Made by a program: the position numbers and the translations under genes
Notes under the pieces: model-generated
Told to the model about the DNA's origin: nothing
The model's input: the letters and a program-made list of their open reading frames with translations, nothing else
Database searches by the model: none
Part shown: positions 32,955-41,874 of the stretch, piece by piece
How positions within the stretch are numbered: position 1 is the stretch's first letter
Layout of the letters: every line of letters starts with the position of its first letter
Source of the DNA: Bin52 sp965243345
GTDB lineage: Bacteria; Pseudomonadota; Alphaproteobacteria; Thalassobaculales; Thalassobaculaceae
NCBI GenBank assembly: GCA_965243345.1
Contig: CBDEUR010000003.1
Coordinates: 3,038,001-3,102,000 of the forward strand
Direction: 5' to 3'
Length of the DNA: 64,000 bases

Positions 32955-34090
32955 GGGTCGGCGGCGTCGCGCAGCCCGTCGCCGAAGAAGTTGAACGCGA
33001 GCACCACCACGATGACCGGGATCACCGGTGTCATGATCCAGGGATAGAGCTCCACCGCGTTGATGTTCTGCGCCTCCGTGAGCAACACCCCCCAGGAGGT
33101 GATCGGAGCCCTCAGGCCGAGGCCGAGAAAGCTCAGCGCGGTCTCTCCGAGAATCATCGACGGGATCGACAGGGTGGCCGACGCGATGAGGTGACTCATG
33201 AAGCCGGGAAGCAGGTGCCGGGCAATGATGCGGCGCGGCCGCGCGCCCATGAGCCGGGCCGCCAGCGCATACTCCTCCTCGCGCAGCGCCAGCAGCTTCG
33301 ATCGCACCGCGCGGGCAAGACCGGTCCAGTCCAGCATCCCGAGGATCAGGGTCAGCCCGAAGTAGACCAGGATCGGGCTCCAGGTCACCGGCAGTGCCGC
33401 CGACAGCGCCATCCACAGCGGCAGTTCCGGAAACGACCGGATGATCTCGATCACCCGCTGGACCAGCCCGTCGACCCAGCCGCCGTAGTAGCCGGCAAGC
33501 CCGCCGACGACGATGCCGATCGCGAAGCTGATGATGATCCCGATGAGTCCCACTGTCAGGGAGATCCTGGTGCCATAGACCATGCGCGAGAACAGGTCGC
33601 GTCCCAGCCGGTCGGTACCGAGCAGGAACAGTGTTCCGCCCTCGGCGGGACAGAACAGGTGGACGTCGGTTTCGAACAGGCCCCAGAACCGGTAGCTGTC
33701 GCCCGAACACAGGAAGCGGACCGGCATGACCCGGGAGTGGTCCGGTGTGTAGGTCCGCTTCAGCGTGCGCATGTCGAGCTCGTAGTCGAGACCGTAGACG
33801 AACGGCCCGACGAAGCGGCCCTCGTGGAAGAGATGCAGGCCCTGGGGCGGCGCAAAGATGTGGTCCGTGTGCCGGGTGGCAAGCGCGTAGGGAGCAAGCA
33901 CCTCGCTGATCAGGATCGAGAAGTACATGAAGGCGAGGATCACGCCGGAGACCAGCGCCAGCCGGTGCCGGCGCAGCTTCCACCACATGAGCTGCCACTG
34001 CGTGGCCATGTAGTAGCGTTCCTGCTCCGGGGTCATCGCCTCGGTGGCGTAGGGATCGAACGGCGCCGGATTGACGTAGTGGGTGGTCAT
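32945..34090 (-). CDS. Oligopeptide-type ABC transporter permease (DppC-like)
   Basis: 381 residues. One N-terminal helix, then an approximately 110-residue periplasmic segment (contains P-P-Q-G-L-H-L-F-H, Y-G-L-D-Y-E-L-D and G-T-D-R-L-G-R-D), then the five-helix permease core with the EAA-type loop G-A-R-P-R-R-I-I-A-R-H-L-L-P-G. The long periplasmic segment is typical of the subfamily that imports oligosaccharides or modified peptides rather than plain dipeptides (family knowledge, moderate). Overlaps the DppB-like gene by ATGA; last gene of the 11-gene chain. Confidence 0.92.
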   Translation of the reverse strand: MTTHYVNPAPFDPYATEAMTPEQERYYMATQWQLMWWKLRRHRLALVSGVILAFMYFSILISEVLAPYALATRHTDHIFAPPQGLHLFHEGRFVGPFVYGLDYELDMRTLKRTYTPDHSRVMPVRFLCSGDSYRFWGLFETDVHLFCPAEGGTLFLLGTDRLGRDLFSRMVYGTRISLTVGLIGIIISFAIGIVVGGLAGYYGGWVDGLVQRVIEIIRSFPELPLWMALSAALPVTWSPILVYFGLTLILGMLDWTGLARAVRSKLLALREEEYALAARLMGARPRRIIARHLLPGFMSHLIASATLSIPSMILGETALSFLGLGLRAPITSWGVLLTEAQNINAVELYPWIMTPVIPVIVVVLAFNFFGDGLRDAADPYR

Positions 34091-35085
34091 CGTCCCGTCC
34101 CCGCTCCGAGCCGGATGCGCGGATCAAGCCAGGCCAGCGCCAGGTCGGACAGGAACATGCCGACCACGGTGAGCATCGCGAGAAAGATCAGGAACGAACC
34201 GGCGAGGTACATGTCCTGGCTCTGCAGCGCGGCGATCAGCATCGGCCCGGTCGTGGGCAGGGACAGCACCATGGAGACGATCGCCGAGCCGGAGACCACC
34301 TGCGGCAGCAGGTTGCCGATGTCGGCGACGAACGGGTTCAGTGCGGTGCGCAGCGGGTACTTGACCAGGCGCCGCATGGGACCGAGGCCCTTGGCACGGG
34401 CAGTGACCACGTAGGGCTTGTGGAGTTCGTCCAGCATGTTGGCGCGCAGGCGCCGGATCATTCCGGCGGTTCCCGAGGTCCCGATCACCACCACCGGGAC
34501 CCAGAGGTGCTCGAGCACCGAGAGCGCCTTGTCCGTGCTCCACGGCTGGTCGATGTAGGCCGGGTCCATCATCCCGCCGATCGAGGTGCCGAACCACACG
34601 TTGCCGAGGTACAGCAGCACCAGCGCGAGCAGGAAGTTCGGGGTAGCCAGCCCGATGAACCCGAGCAGGGTCAGGCCGTAGTCGCCCCAGCTGTACTGGT
34701 GGGTCGCCGAGTAGACCCCGATCGGGAACGCCACCGCCCAGATGAACAGGATCGTCGCCGCGTTCAGCACCACCGTCAGGAACAGCCGGTCCCCGACCAC
34801 CTCGGTCACCGGCTGCTGGTACTCGAAGGAGAACCCGAGGTCTCCCTGCAGCAGCCCGCCGGCCCAGACCAGGTACTGTTCGGTCGCCGACAGGTCGAGC
34901 CCGTACTGCGCACGCAGCGCCGCGATCCGTGCCGGGTCGACCGACTCGCCCTGGCTCTCGAGTTCGGCGATGTAGCTCGACAGGTAGTCGCCGGGCGGCA
35001 GCTGGATGATGACGAAGGTGATGATGCTGATCGCGATCAGCGTCGGCACCATGATCAGGACACGGCGGACGAGAAAGGCCAGCAC
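34087..35085 (-). CDS. Oligopeptide-type ABC transporter permease (DppB-like)
   Basis: 332 residues, six predicted helices: the N-terminal R-R-V-L-I-M-V-P-T-L helix, a periplasmic loop, and the core with the loop motif A-R-A-K-G-L-G-P-M-R-R. Q-L-P-P-G-D-Y is the usual DppB N-terminal block. It forms the membrane channel with the DppC-like partner. Fifteen nt downstream of the binding-protein stop and overlapping the next permease, so a single transcript is expected. Confidence 0.93.
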   Translation of the reverse strand: MLAFLVRRVLIMVPTLIAISIITFVIIQLPPGDYLSSYIAELESQGESVDPARIAALRAQYGLDLSATEQYLVWAGGLLQGDLGFSFEYQQPVTEVVGDRLFLTVVLNAATILFIWAVAFPIGVYSATHQYSWGDYGLTLLGFIGLATPNFLLALVLLYLGNVWFGTSIGGMMDPAYIDQPWSTDKALSVLEHLWVPVVVIGTSGTAGMIRRLRANMLDELHKPYVVTARAKGLGPMRRLVKYPLRTALNPFVADIGNLLPQVVSGSAIVSMVLSLPTTGPMLIAALQSQDMYLAGSFLIFLAMLTVVGMFLSDLALAWLDPRIRLGAGTGR

Positions 35086-35100
35086 CGGTTCGCCCTCCCG

Positions 35101-37008
35101 CTACCGGTCGCCGGTCCCGAACCAGAAGGTATCGGGACAGTACATGCCGAAGTGGGCTCCCGGATCCCAGTTCCAGATCCCCCGCTCGGGTACGTTGCGC
35201 AGCGAGGAGGCGACCACCACCGGCTGCGGGACCGCAGCGATCAGGCCGATGGTAAAGACCTGGTCGGCATGGATCTCGAGCATGCGCCGCCAGGCCCGCT
35301 CCCTCTGGTGGCGGTCCGCGGCCGAGCGCCACGCGCGGTAGAGCGCGAGCAGTTCGCGCGCCGGCTCCAGGTCCGGCGCCTCGCCCGAGGCGCCGCGGGT
35401 CTCGTAGTGCTGCCCCCATTTCGGCCACTGCAGCGACAGCTGCGTGGTGGGCGCGAACTCTGCCGGGCTGCTGTCCGGGGTGGCGAGGCCGTTCTCCACG
35501 CCGGACCAGATCGACATCGCGGTCGCGCCGGCGAAGATGCGATTGCGGAACACGGTGCGCTCGAGCGGCCTCGAATAGAGCTTGATCCCGACCGCGAGCC
35601 AGCTGTCATGGACGAGCTCGAGGACATCGGTCTGCTCGGTGCTCTCGCCCGCCGTCTCGACGATGATCTCCAGCGACCGGCCGTCGGGCAGCTTCCGCAC
35701 GCCGCGGGAATCGCGTTCGACCAGGCCGATCTCGTCGAGCAGCCGGTTGGCGGCATCGGGATCATGACGGGTCCAGGCGAACCGGTTCTCTTCCCGGTAG
35801 AGCGGCGACTCCGGCAGGGTGGTGTTGTTGCCGACGAGCGCGAGACCGTAGTAGACGACCTGGTTCAGCTCGTGGCGGTGGACCGCCAGCGACAGGGCGC
35901 GGCGGAACCTCGCGTCGCGCATGAGTTCGCGCAGCACCGGGTCCTTCACGTTCAGGTTGGGGTAGAGCGCGAGGTGCGCTCCCTTCGCCGTCTGCCACAA
36001 CCGGGTTTCGTAGGGCCAGCGGTCCTCGCCGCCGCGCAGGAAGGTGTAGTCGTCGAACCTGAGGTAGCGCGCCTGCAGGTCGGCTTCCCCGGTCCCGGCC
36101 TTCGCGGCGATGAGCCGGTTGTTCGCCACGTCGACCAGCCAGGAATCGACATACGGCAGCTGGCGGCCCGCCGGGTCGACCCGGTGGAAGTAGGGGTTGC
36201 GCCTGAACACCAGCCGCGATGACGACAATGCGGTCACGATCCGCCACGGCTGCAGGACCGGGAGGTCCGGGTTGTCGTTGCGGTAGAGGTTGTCGCGCTT
36301 GTTGTGCAGGGCCGACCAGGACCGCTGACTGGCCTCGTTCACCCTTTGCTCCAGTTCGGCGGGGTCCGCGTGGGCGGCATGGAACCGGCGCAGGTAGTGT
36401 GCCGGACGGTAGATGTAGAGCGGCCTCGCGGCGGCGAGCCGCGGTAGGAAATCCGGGTTCGGCCTCGACCAGCGGTACTGCACCGTCCGGTTGTCGAGGA
36501 CAGCGAACCGCGCGAGTTCGCCGTCGACCCGCATGACGACTGGCGGTCCGGCCGGCGACAGTTCCGGGTTGTTGGCAACATCCTCCCACCAGTAGCGGAA
36601 GTCGTCGGCGGTAAACGGGTGCCCGTCCGACCAGCGGTGGCCGGCCCGCAGCCTGAAGGTGAAGACGCGCCCCTCCTCGACCTCGACCGACTCGAGGATG
36701 TCCGGTTCCAGGCGGAACCCGTTCGGCTCGCGGACCAGTAGCCTCGAATACCCGTAGACCGTGAGCTGCCGGGCGTCCTTGGCCCGCGCCATCAGGGTAC
36801 GGATCGCCCCGCCATGCACGCCGGGCTCCAGTCCGAGAGCCTCGAAGTCGAGCATGCGCGGCACCTCCGGAAGGCGCCCGGCGACCGGCGGCAGCTCTCC
36901 CGCCGCAACCTGCGCGGCGAGTTCCGGTGTCTCGATGTACCCGGCGGCCGCCGGTGCCGCACCGGACAGCACGCACCCGCAGATGGCGACGAGCAACCGG
37001 CGCATCAT
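35101..37008 (-). CDS. ABC transporter periplasmic binding protein, family 5
   Basis: 635 residues with a signal peptide (M-M-R-R-L-L-V-A-I-C-G-C-V-L-S-G, cleavage near A-A-A-G). SBP_bac_5 fold blocks include F-T-F-R-L-R-A-G-H-R-W-S-D-G-H-P-F-T-A-D-D-F and F-R-R-A-L-S-L-A-V-H-R-H. Family members bind peptides, nickel or oligosaccharides; the long version over 600 residues often goes with oligosaccharide importers. ATGA overlap with the ATPase gene upstream and 15 nt to the permease downstream. Confidence 0.92.
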   Translation of the reverse strand: MMRRLLVAICGCVLSGAAPAAAGYIETPELAAQVAAGELPPVAGRLPEVPRMLDFEALGLEPGVHGGAIRTLMARAKDARQLTVYGYSRLLVREPNGFRLEPDILESVEVEEGRVFTFRLRAGHRWSDGHPFTADDFRYWWEDVANNPELSPAGPPVVMRVDGELARFAVLDNRTVQYRWSRPNPDFLPRLAAARPLYIYRPAHYLRRFHAAHADPAELEQRVNEASQRSWSALHNKRDNLYRNDNPDLPVLQPWRIVTALSSSRLVFRRNPYFHRVDPAGRQLPYVDSWLVDVANNRLIAAKAGTGEADLQARYLRFDDYTFLRGGEDRWPYETRLWQTAKGAHLALYPNLNVKDPVLRELMRDARFRRALSLAVHRHELNQVVYYGLALVGNNTTLPESPLYREENRFAWTRHDPDAANRLLDEIGLVERDSRGVRKLPDGRSLEIIVETAGESTEQTDVLELVHDSWLAVGIKLYSRPLERTVFRNRIFAGATAMSIWSGVENGLATPDSSPAEFAPTTQLSLQWPKWGQHYETRGASGEAPDLEPARELLALYRAWRSAADRHQRERAWRRMLEIHADQVFTIGLIAAVPQPVVVASSLRNVPERGIWNWDPGAHFGMYCPDTFWFGTGDR

Positions 37009-38873
37009 GGCGCGTGCGCCGCCCGCACCAGGTGCCCGTCCCCGACATCGACCAGCCCCGGGTGGTGCCGGTCATCGCTGCGGAACGGCATCGGCCACTC
37101 GGACGGTATCGACTGGCGCGCGTCGGCAAGCGCGCCGAAGTCGAGCGGGCGGTCCGGATCAGGCTCGGGAACGGCGGACAGCAGTGCGCGGGTATAGGGA
37201 TGGACCGGGCGTGCAAACAGGACGTCCCGCGGCGCCAGTTCCACCAGGCGGCCGGCGCAGAGCACCGCGATCCGGTCGGCGATGTAGTCGACCACCGCCA
37301 GGTTGTGGGAAATGAAGATGTAGGTGAGATCGAGCGCGCCGCGCAGGTCCCTGAGCAGGTTCAGGATCTGGGCCTGGATCGACACGTCGAGCGCGGAGAC
37401 CGGTTCGTCGCACACCAGCAGTCTCGGGCGCAGCGCCAGCGCCCGGGCGATCGCGATCCTCTGGCGCTGGCCGCCGGAGAAGCTGTGCGGGTACCGGGTC
37501 AGGTGACGGATGTCGAGCCCGACCGCCTGCATCAGTTCGCCCACCATGGCCCGACGCGACGCGTGGTCGCCGATGCCGTGGATGACCAGCGGTTCGCTGA
37601 CGATGTCGAAGACGGTCATGCGCGGATTGAGAGAACCGAACGGGTCCTGGAAGACGAACTGGACCTCGCGCCGGAACCGTGCCAGCGCCTCGGCCGGACC
37701 GGGGCTCTCGCGGTCGGCCGCGTAGCGCACGACCCCGCTGTCGGGCTCGGCCGCGCGCATGATGATGCGCGCAAGGGTGGTCTTGCCGCAGCCGGATTCA
37801 CCGACGATGCCCAGGCACTCGCCGCGGAGCACATCGAAACTCACGTCGTCGAGCGCGGTGACCCGCCCTCCCCGGCGCGCGGCATAGGACATGCAGACCC
37901 GGTCGACCCGCAGCAGCACCGGGTCGGGATCGGCGGCGGGCGGACCGGCCGCAGGGTCCTCGTCGCGCGGAGCAAGCAGACGGCCGCCGGCGGGACCGAT
38001 CTCCCTGAGCGGGACCAGGCGTTCGTCGCGCCCCATGTTGAACCGGGGAACCGCCGCCATCAGCGCCTTGAGATACGGATGCCCGGGCCGGCGGTAGATG
38101 TCGTCGATCGCGCCGCTCTCCATGATCTCGCCGCGGAACATCACGACCGCCTCGTCGGCAACGGTGGCGACCACTCCCAGGTCGTGGGTGATCATCAGCA
38201 TCGCCATGCCGAGCTCCGACTGCAGGTCCCGGAGCAGTTTCAGGATCCGGGCCTGCACGGTGACATCGAGCGCCGTTGTCGGTTCGTCGGCGATCAGCAG
38301 CGCCGGCCGGCAGACCAGCGCCATGGCGATCATCGCCCGTTGCCGCAGGCCTCCGGAGAGCTCGAACGGATAGGCGCGGTAGGCCCGTACCGGGTCCGGG
38401 AACCCGGTTCGGTGCAGCATTTCATGCGCCAGCTCCTCGGCCTGCCGGCCGGTTGCCAGCCGGTGCACCTCCACCGCTTCGCGGACCTGGTTGCCGACGG
38501 TGTGCAGGGTCGACAGCGAGGTCATCGGTTCCTGGAAGATGATGGAAATCCGCCGCCCGCGCAGCCGCCGGATCTGCCGTCCTTCCGCGGGCAGCCGGGC
38601 GATGTCGACAACCCTGCCCGGCGTATCGGGATCGGCGAACAGGATCTCTCCGCCGAGGATCCTGGCCTGGCGGGGAAGCAGTCCCATGATCGACTGGCTG
38701 ACCACGGTCTTGCCGGAACCGGACTCACCGACCAGCGCCACCACGCCGCCGCGGGGCACCGAGAACGAGACGTCGCGGACCGCGAGCAACTGTCCTTCCG
38801 GCAGGTCGAAGCCGATGCGAACCGAGCGCAGCTCCAGCAGCGGCGGTGTTGCCGCCGGACCCGCAGGGATCAC
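37005..38873 (-). CDS. Fused oligopeptide ABC transporter ATPase (DppD-DppF)
   Basis: 622 residues with two complete nucleotide-binding domains in one chain. First domain: G-E-S-G-S-G-K-T, signature L-S-G-G-L-R-Q-R, Walker B L-L-I-A-D-E-P-T-T-A-L-D. Second domain: G-E-S-G-C-G-K-T-T, F-S-G-G-Q-R-Q-R, L-L-V-C-D-E-P-V-S-A-L-D. All catalytic residues are present, in contrast to the exporter at 45720. The oligopeptide C-terminal extension (H-P-Y-T-R-A-L-L-S-A-V-P) is seen in both. GTG start overlaps the preceding gene by GTGA. Confidence 0.95.
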   Translation of the reverse strand: MIPAGPAATPPLLELRSVRIGFDLPEGQLLAVRDVSFSVPRGGVVALVGESGSGKTVVSQSIMGLLPRQARILGGEILFADPDTPGRVVDIARLPAEGRQIRRLRGRRISIIFQEPMTSLSTLHTVGNQVREAVEVHRLATGRQAEELAHEMLHRTGFPDPVRAYRAYPFELSGGLRQRAMIAMALVCRPALLIADEPTTALDVTVQARILKLLRDLQSELGMAMLMITHDLGVVATVADEAVVMFRGEIMESGAIDDIYRRPGHPYLKALMAAVPRFNMGRDERLVPLREIGPAGGRLLAPRDEDPAAGPPAADPDPVLLRVDRVCMSYAARRGGRVTALDDVSFDVLRGECLGIVGESGCGKTTLARIIMRAAEPDSGVVRYAADRESPGPAEALARFRREVQFVFQDPFGSLNPRMTVFDIVSEPLVIHGIGDHASRRAMVGELMQAVGLDIRHLTRYPHSFSGGQRQRIAIARALALRPRLLVCDEPVSALDVSIQAQILNLLRDLRGALDLTYIFISHNLAVVDYIADRIAVLCAGRLVELAPRDVLFARPVHPYTRALLSAVPEPDPDRPLDFGALADARQSIPSEWPMPFRSDDRHHPGLVDVGDGHLVRAAHAP

Positions 38874-39385
38874 GCCGGCTCCGGCGGTGTGTCGACCCGC
38901 GACGCCGGCTCGACGGCAAAACCGGTCGAGGCAAGGTTCTCGGTGGTGGCCTCCGACAGGGCGAGCCGGTTTCGACGCGCCGCTCCGGCGGCATGTTCCA
39001 GCACGGTGTCGAAGTCGTCGAGTTCCGAGTCCAGCGAGAGCTTGGCGGTGCCGCTGCGCAGGGTCAGCTGGAACCATCCGGACTTGCGGTCGCGCCGGGT
39101 GGCGAAGTAGCGCAGCCGCAGGTCGGTGAGATCCGACCAGGCGATCTCCCGGCCGAGCGGGCCCTGGGCGCGCAGGCCGGCATCGCTCACGCTGTAGACC
39201 GTCAGATGGCGCTGCAGGGTTCGCAGCACGAAACCGGCGAACAGCAGCGCGAGGCCGATCATGATGTACTGGAACACGCTCAGCATGTTGGCCATCACGA
39301 GCAGCGCGCAGGTGATCACCAGCCCGGACCCGCCTCGGAAGTAGTCGCCGACAAGCGACTTGCCAGGATATCGATGTTCGGTCAT
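38870..39385 (-). CDS. 171-residue membrane protein, PH-like cytoplasmic domain
   Basis: Two adjacent hydrophobic helices (residues about 20-54) followed by a soluble part that resembles a bacterial PH-like (YcxB/DUF) domain: Y-S-V-S-D-A-G-L-R, L-G-R-E-I-A-W-S-D-L-T-D-L-R-L-R-Y-F, and K-L-S-L-D-S-E-L-D-D-F-D. I cannot name a family with certainty. Coupled by 4-nt overlaps to the deacetylase upstream and the ABC ATPase downstream, so it bridges the sugar part and the importer part of the chain. Confidence 0.7.
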   Translation of the reverse strand: MTEHRYPGKSLVGDYFRGGSGLVITCALLVMANMLSVFQYIMIGLALLFAGFVLRTLQRHLTVYSVSDAGLRAQGPLGREIAWSDLTDLRLRYFATRRDRKSGWFQLTLRSGTAKLSLDSELDDFDTVLEHAAGAARRNRLALSEATTENLASTGFAVEPASRVDTPPEPA

Positions 39386-40143
39386 GCGGCTCCTGCAGCC
39401 CCGTGCAGTTCGCGGGAGTCTATCATGCGGACCGCGGGATGCGCCATGAGCGCGGTACAGACCGAGGCGAACCCGCTCCAGTCCGACGGCGACATCACCA
39501 GGTGGTGCGTGAGCAGCCCGACCGGCTCCACCTGACCGGCCGTCCTGCAGACCGCAAGCCGGCCGGCCAGTTCCCGGGCCATGGCGTCGGTTCCGATGAA
39601 GCGGCGGTCTCCGCGCCAGGCGATGACGTCGAGATGGGTGTTGACCTGCACGAGCCCCGCAACCGGCCCGGGTGCGGGTCGCAAGCCGTGTGTCGAAAGC
39701 AGGTCGAAACCGAGCCCGGGCAGCTCGCCGACCAGGTCCGGCCGGATCCGGTTCCACGGCGGCACCAGGATCGAGGCGGCCCGGGGTCCGAACAGGTCCC
39801 GGATGCGGGCACGGGCACGGGCCAGATCGGACCGGGCCCGGTCCAGCGGCCTCGACGGGCCGAACTCCGCCTTGCGGCCTTGCCTCTCGTGGTTTGCGTG
39901 CGACCATCCGTGCACCCCGATGGCAACCGGCTCGCCGTCGAGCCGCCCGGCAAGCGCGGTGCCGGCGCCGGCCGGGATGACGGCGAGGAGCGGGACCGCT
40001 GCCAGCACGCGCGCGTGTCCGAGCAACCGGTCGAGTTCCGGCCCCGGCGCCGAGAGGTCATCGTCGCGCCACCACGCGCGCACGGTCAGCCCGGCAGCGC
40101 TCCAGCGATCGAGTTCGCCCGCGAGTTCCAGGTGACCGGTCAC
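39382..40143 (-). CDS. Polysaccharide deacetylase family protein
   Basis: 253 residues, GTG start. NodB-homology features: W-W-R-D-D-D near residue 25 (catalytic and metal Asp), H-G-W-S-H-A-N-H around residue 78 (the H-x3-H metal site), and I-L-V-P-P-W-N-R-I as the third block. It probably removes acyl groups from a sugar chain; no signal peptide, so it would act in the cytoplasm, unusual for the family and consistent with modification of a lipid-linked precursor. Overlaps both neighbours by 4 nt. Confidence 0.8.
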   Translation of the reverse strand: MTGHLELAGELDRWSAAGLTVRAWWRDDDLSAPGPELDRLLGHARVLAAVPLLAVIPAGAGTALAGRLDGEPVAIGVHGWSHANHERQGRKAEFGPSRPLDRARSDLARARARIRDLFGPRAASILVPPWNRIRPDLVGELPGLGFDLLSTHGLRPAPGPVAGLVQVNTHLDVIAWRGDRRFIGTDAMARELAGRLAVCRTAGQVEPVGLLTHHLVMSPSDWSGFASVCTALMAHPAVRMIDSRELHGAAGAA

Positions 40144-41273
40144 CGGGCGTCGGCCAGCCGGTGCAGGATCCGGGCGGTCCGTGCCGCTCCGTCGAGATGA
40201 ACCCCGCCGGGGCTCCGGCGCCCACGAGCGAGCGCCCGCTGCATGGCGGCGCCCAGGGTTCCGGCTGCGAGAACGTCGTGTGCGACCACCTCGAGCGCGC
40301 CCCTTTCCGCCAGCAGGTCGGCCCTCAGTCGCTGTTCCGTCTCGACCCCGCCCTCGAAGGGGATGACCACGGCCGGCGTGCCGGCGGCGAGCACCTCGAC
40401 CAGGGTGTTGTATCCCGCCTGGGAAATCGACAGGTCGGCGTTCGCGACCAGTGCCGGCAGGTCGGCCCGGCTGCGTTCCACCGTGACCCCGGGGGCCGGA
40501 TGCAGGCGGGACGCGAACTCCTCGGGCATGTGCGGTCCGGTCACGAACCGCCACGGGCGTCCACCGGACGGCAGTGCGCCGCGCAGCTGCATCACCCTGG
40601 CCATGATGGCCCCTCCGACCGCGCCGCCACCGGCGGAGACCACGATCTCGCCGCGCCCTTCGCCGTTCCCGGCGTGCCAGGGCGTCATCACGTACCCGGT
40701 GTACTCGACCATCGGCGCGATCCGGTGGTGGTCGGGAAAGGTGCTGGCAAGGGTGATGACCCGGCGGTCGCCGTGCACCAGCACCCGGTCATAGTACGCG
40801 TGCAGGGTATCGACGATCTCGCGGTTACGGTCCGCCCTCGGCTTGGTCACCAGGATGTCGCGCATCGAGCTCACGATCACCGGCGGAAGGGCGACGCCGC
40901 GGGCCTTTTCGAGCAGCGGCAGCAGCTCGAACCTGAGCTGGCGCCTTCCGAAGGGAAACAGCTCGGTCACCAGCACGTCCGGCCGGACCTTCTCGAACAG
41001 CGCCAGGGTGGTGTCGCGACGCAGCCGGCGCCAGCCGTCGTCGATCGGTCGGCCTTCGGCGTCGACCAGGACGCGGAAGTCGCTGTCACGCGTTCTGACC
41101 GCCGGCAGCTGGAACAGCCGGGCGCCGCCGAGGTCGAGGTCGGGAACCGGCATGCCGCCGGATGCGACCGTGACCTCGAACCCGGCATCGGCCGCCGCCC
41201 GGGCGACAGCCGCCGCCCGGCGCAGGTGGCCGATGCCAAGCAGTGTCTGGACATGGAGCAGCAGGCGTCGCAT
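40140..41273 (-). CDS. MurG-like glycosyltransferase
   Basis: 377 residues of the GT-B fold. N-terminal Q-T-L-L-G-I-G-H-L-R-R (nucleotide-sugar acceptor glycine loop) and the C-terminal donor motif S-I-S-Q-A-G-Y-N-T-L-V-E-V-L-A-A-G-T-P-A, as in MurG/family 28. It shares the G-x-G-H-L-R-R start with the gene at 44255, so the two are paralogues within one operon. Donor and acceptor unknown. One-base TGATG overlap with the phosphatase upstream. Confidence 0.85.
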   Translation of the reverse strand: MRRLLLHVQTLLGIGHLRRAAAVARAAADAGFEVTVASGGMPVPDLDLGGARLFQLPAVRTRDSDFRVLVDAEGRPIDDGWRRLRRDTTLALFEKVRPDVLVTELFPFGRRQLRFELLPLLEKARGVALPPVIVSSMRDILVTKPRADRNREIVDTLHAYYDRVLVHGDRRVITLASTFPDHHRIAPMVEYTGYVMTPWHAGNGEGRGEIVVSAGGGAVGGAIMARVMQLRGALPSGGRPWRFVTGPHMPEEFASRLHPAPGVTVERSRADLPALVANADLSISQAGYNTLVEVLAAGTPAVVIPFEGGVETEQRLRADLLAERGALEVVAHDVLAAGTLGAAMQRALARGRRSPGGVHLDGAARTARILHRLADAR

Positions 41274-41872
41274 CAGCCACATCGCTCCGGCACCAGCGCG
41301 AGCGCCGGACAGTCGAGGCTGAGCCGGTCCTGGTCCTCGAGACGGAACACCTGGGCCGAGCCTTCCGGCACCCGGAAGCCGGGCCCGCTGAGCATGTCCC
41401 AACCGGTCGCGAGCGCCAGCAGCGCGCGGATCACCCCCTTGTGGGTGACCACCCCGACCGCCCCGGCGCCCGTTCCGGCCAGTTCCCGGAGCAGGGGACG
41501 GAGCCGGGCCTGGACCTCGCGCGGCGTCTCGCCGCCGGGCGGGCGGAACTCCAGGCCGCGCGCCTCGTTGGCACGCATCTCCCCGCCGTGTCGGGCCCGC
41601 AACCCGGCGAGACTGCATCCCTCCCAGTCGCCCCAGTGCATCTCGACCAGCCTCTCGTCCGTGATGGCGTGTTCCAGCCCGAGGATGCCCGCGGTCTCGG
41701 TCGCCCGCCGCAGCGGGCTGGACCTCCAGGACGCGTCGCGGCTCCAGTCCGGCAGGCGCCATCGTGCCACCTCGCGCCGTCCCGGACCGTCGAGCGGAAT
41801 GTCGGCGCGGCCCTGCATCAGACCATCCCGGTTCCACCGGGTCGGCCCGTGGCGGACCGCGATCAGTCGCAC
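41273..41872 (-). CDS. Histidine phosphatase (phosphoglycerate mutase-like)
   Basis: 199 residues. The R-H-G-P-T motif at residues 7-11 holds the phospho-accepting His, with W-R-S-S-P-L-R-R-A-T-E-T-A and E-M-H-W-G-D-W-E-G supplying the second Arg and Glu, and T-H-K-G-V-I-R the final His. Resembles CobC/GpmB-type phosphatases. In a glycosyltransferase operon it could dephosphorylate a sugar phosphate. GTG start 2 nt after the previous stop; TTG at 41878 is possible. Confidence 0.87.
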   Translation of the reverse strand: MRLIAVRHGPTRWNRDGLMQGRADIPLDGPGRREVARWRLPDWSRDASWRSSPLRRATETAGILGLEHAITDERLVEMHWGDWEGCSLAGLRARHGGEMRANEARGLEFRPPGGETPREVQARLRPLLRELAGTGAGAVGVVTHKGVIRALLALATGWDMLSGPGFRVPEGSAQVFRLEDQDRLSLDCPALALVPERCG

Positions 41873-41874
41873 CG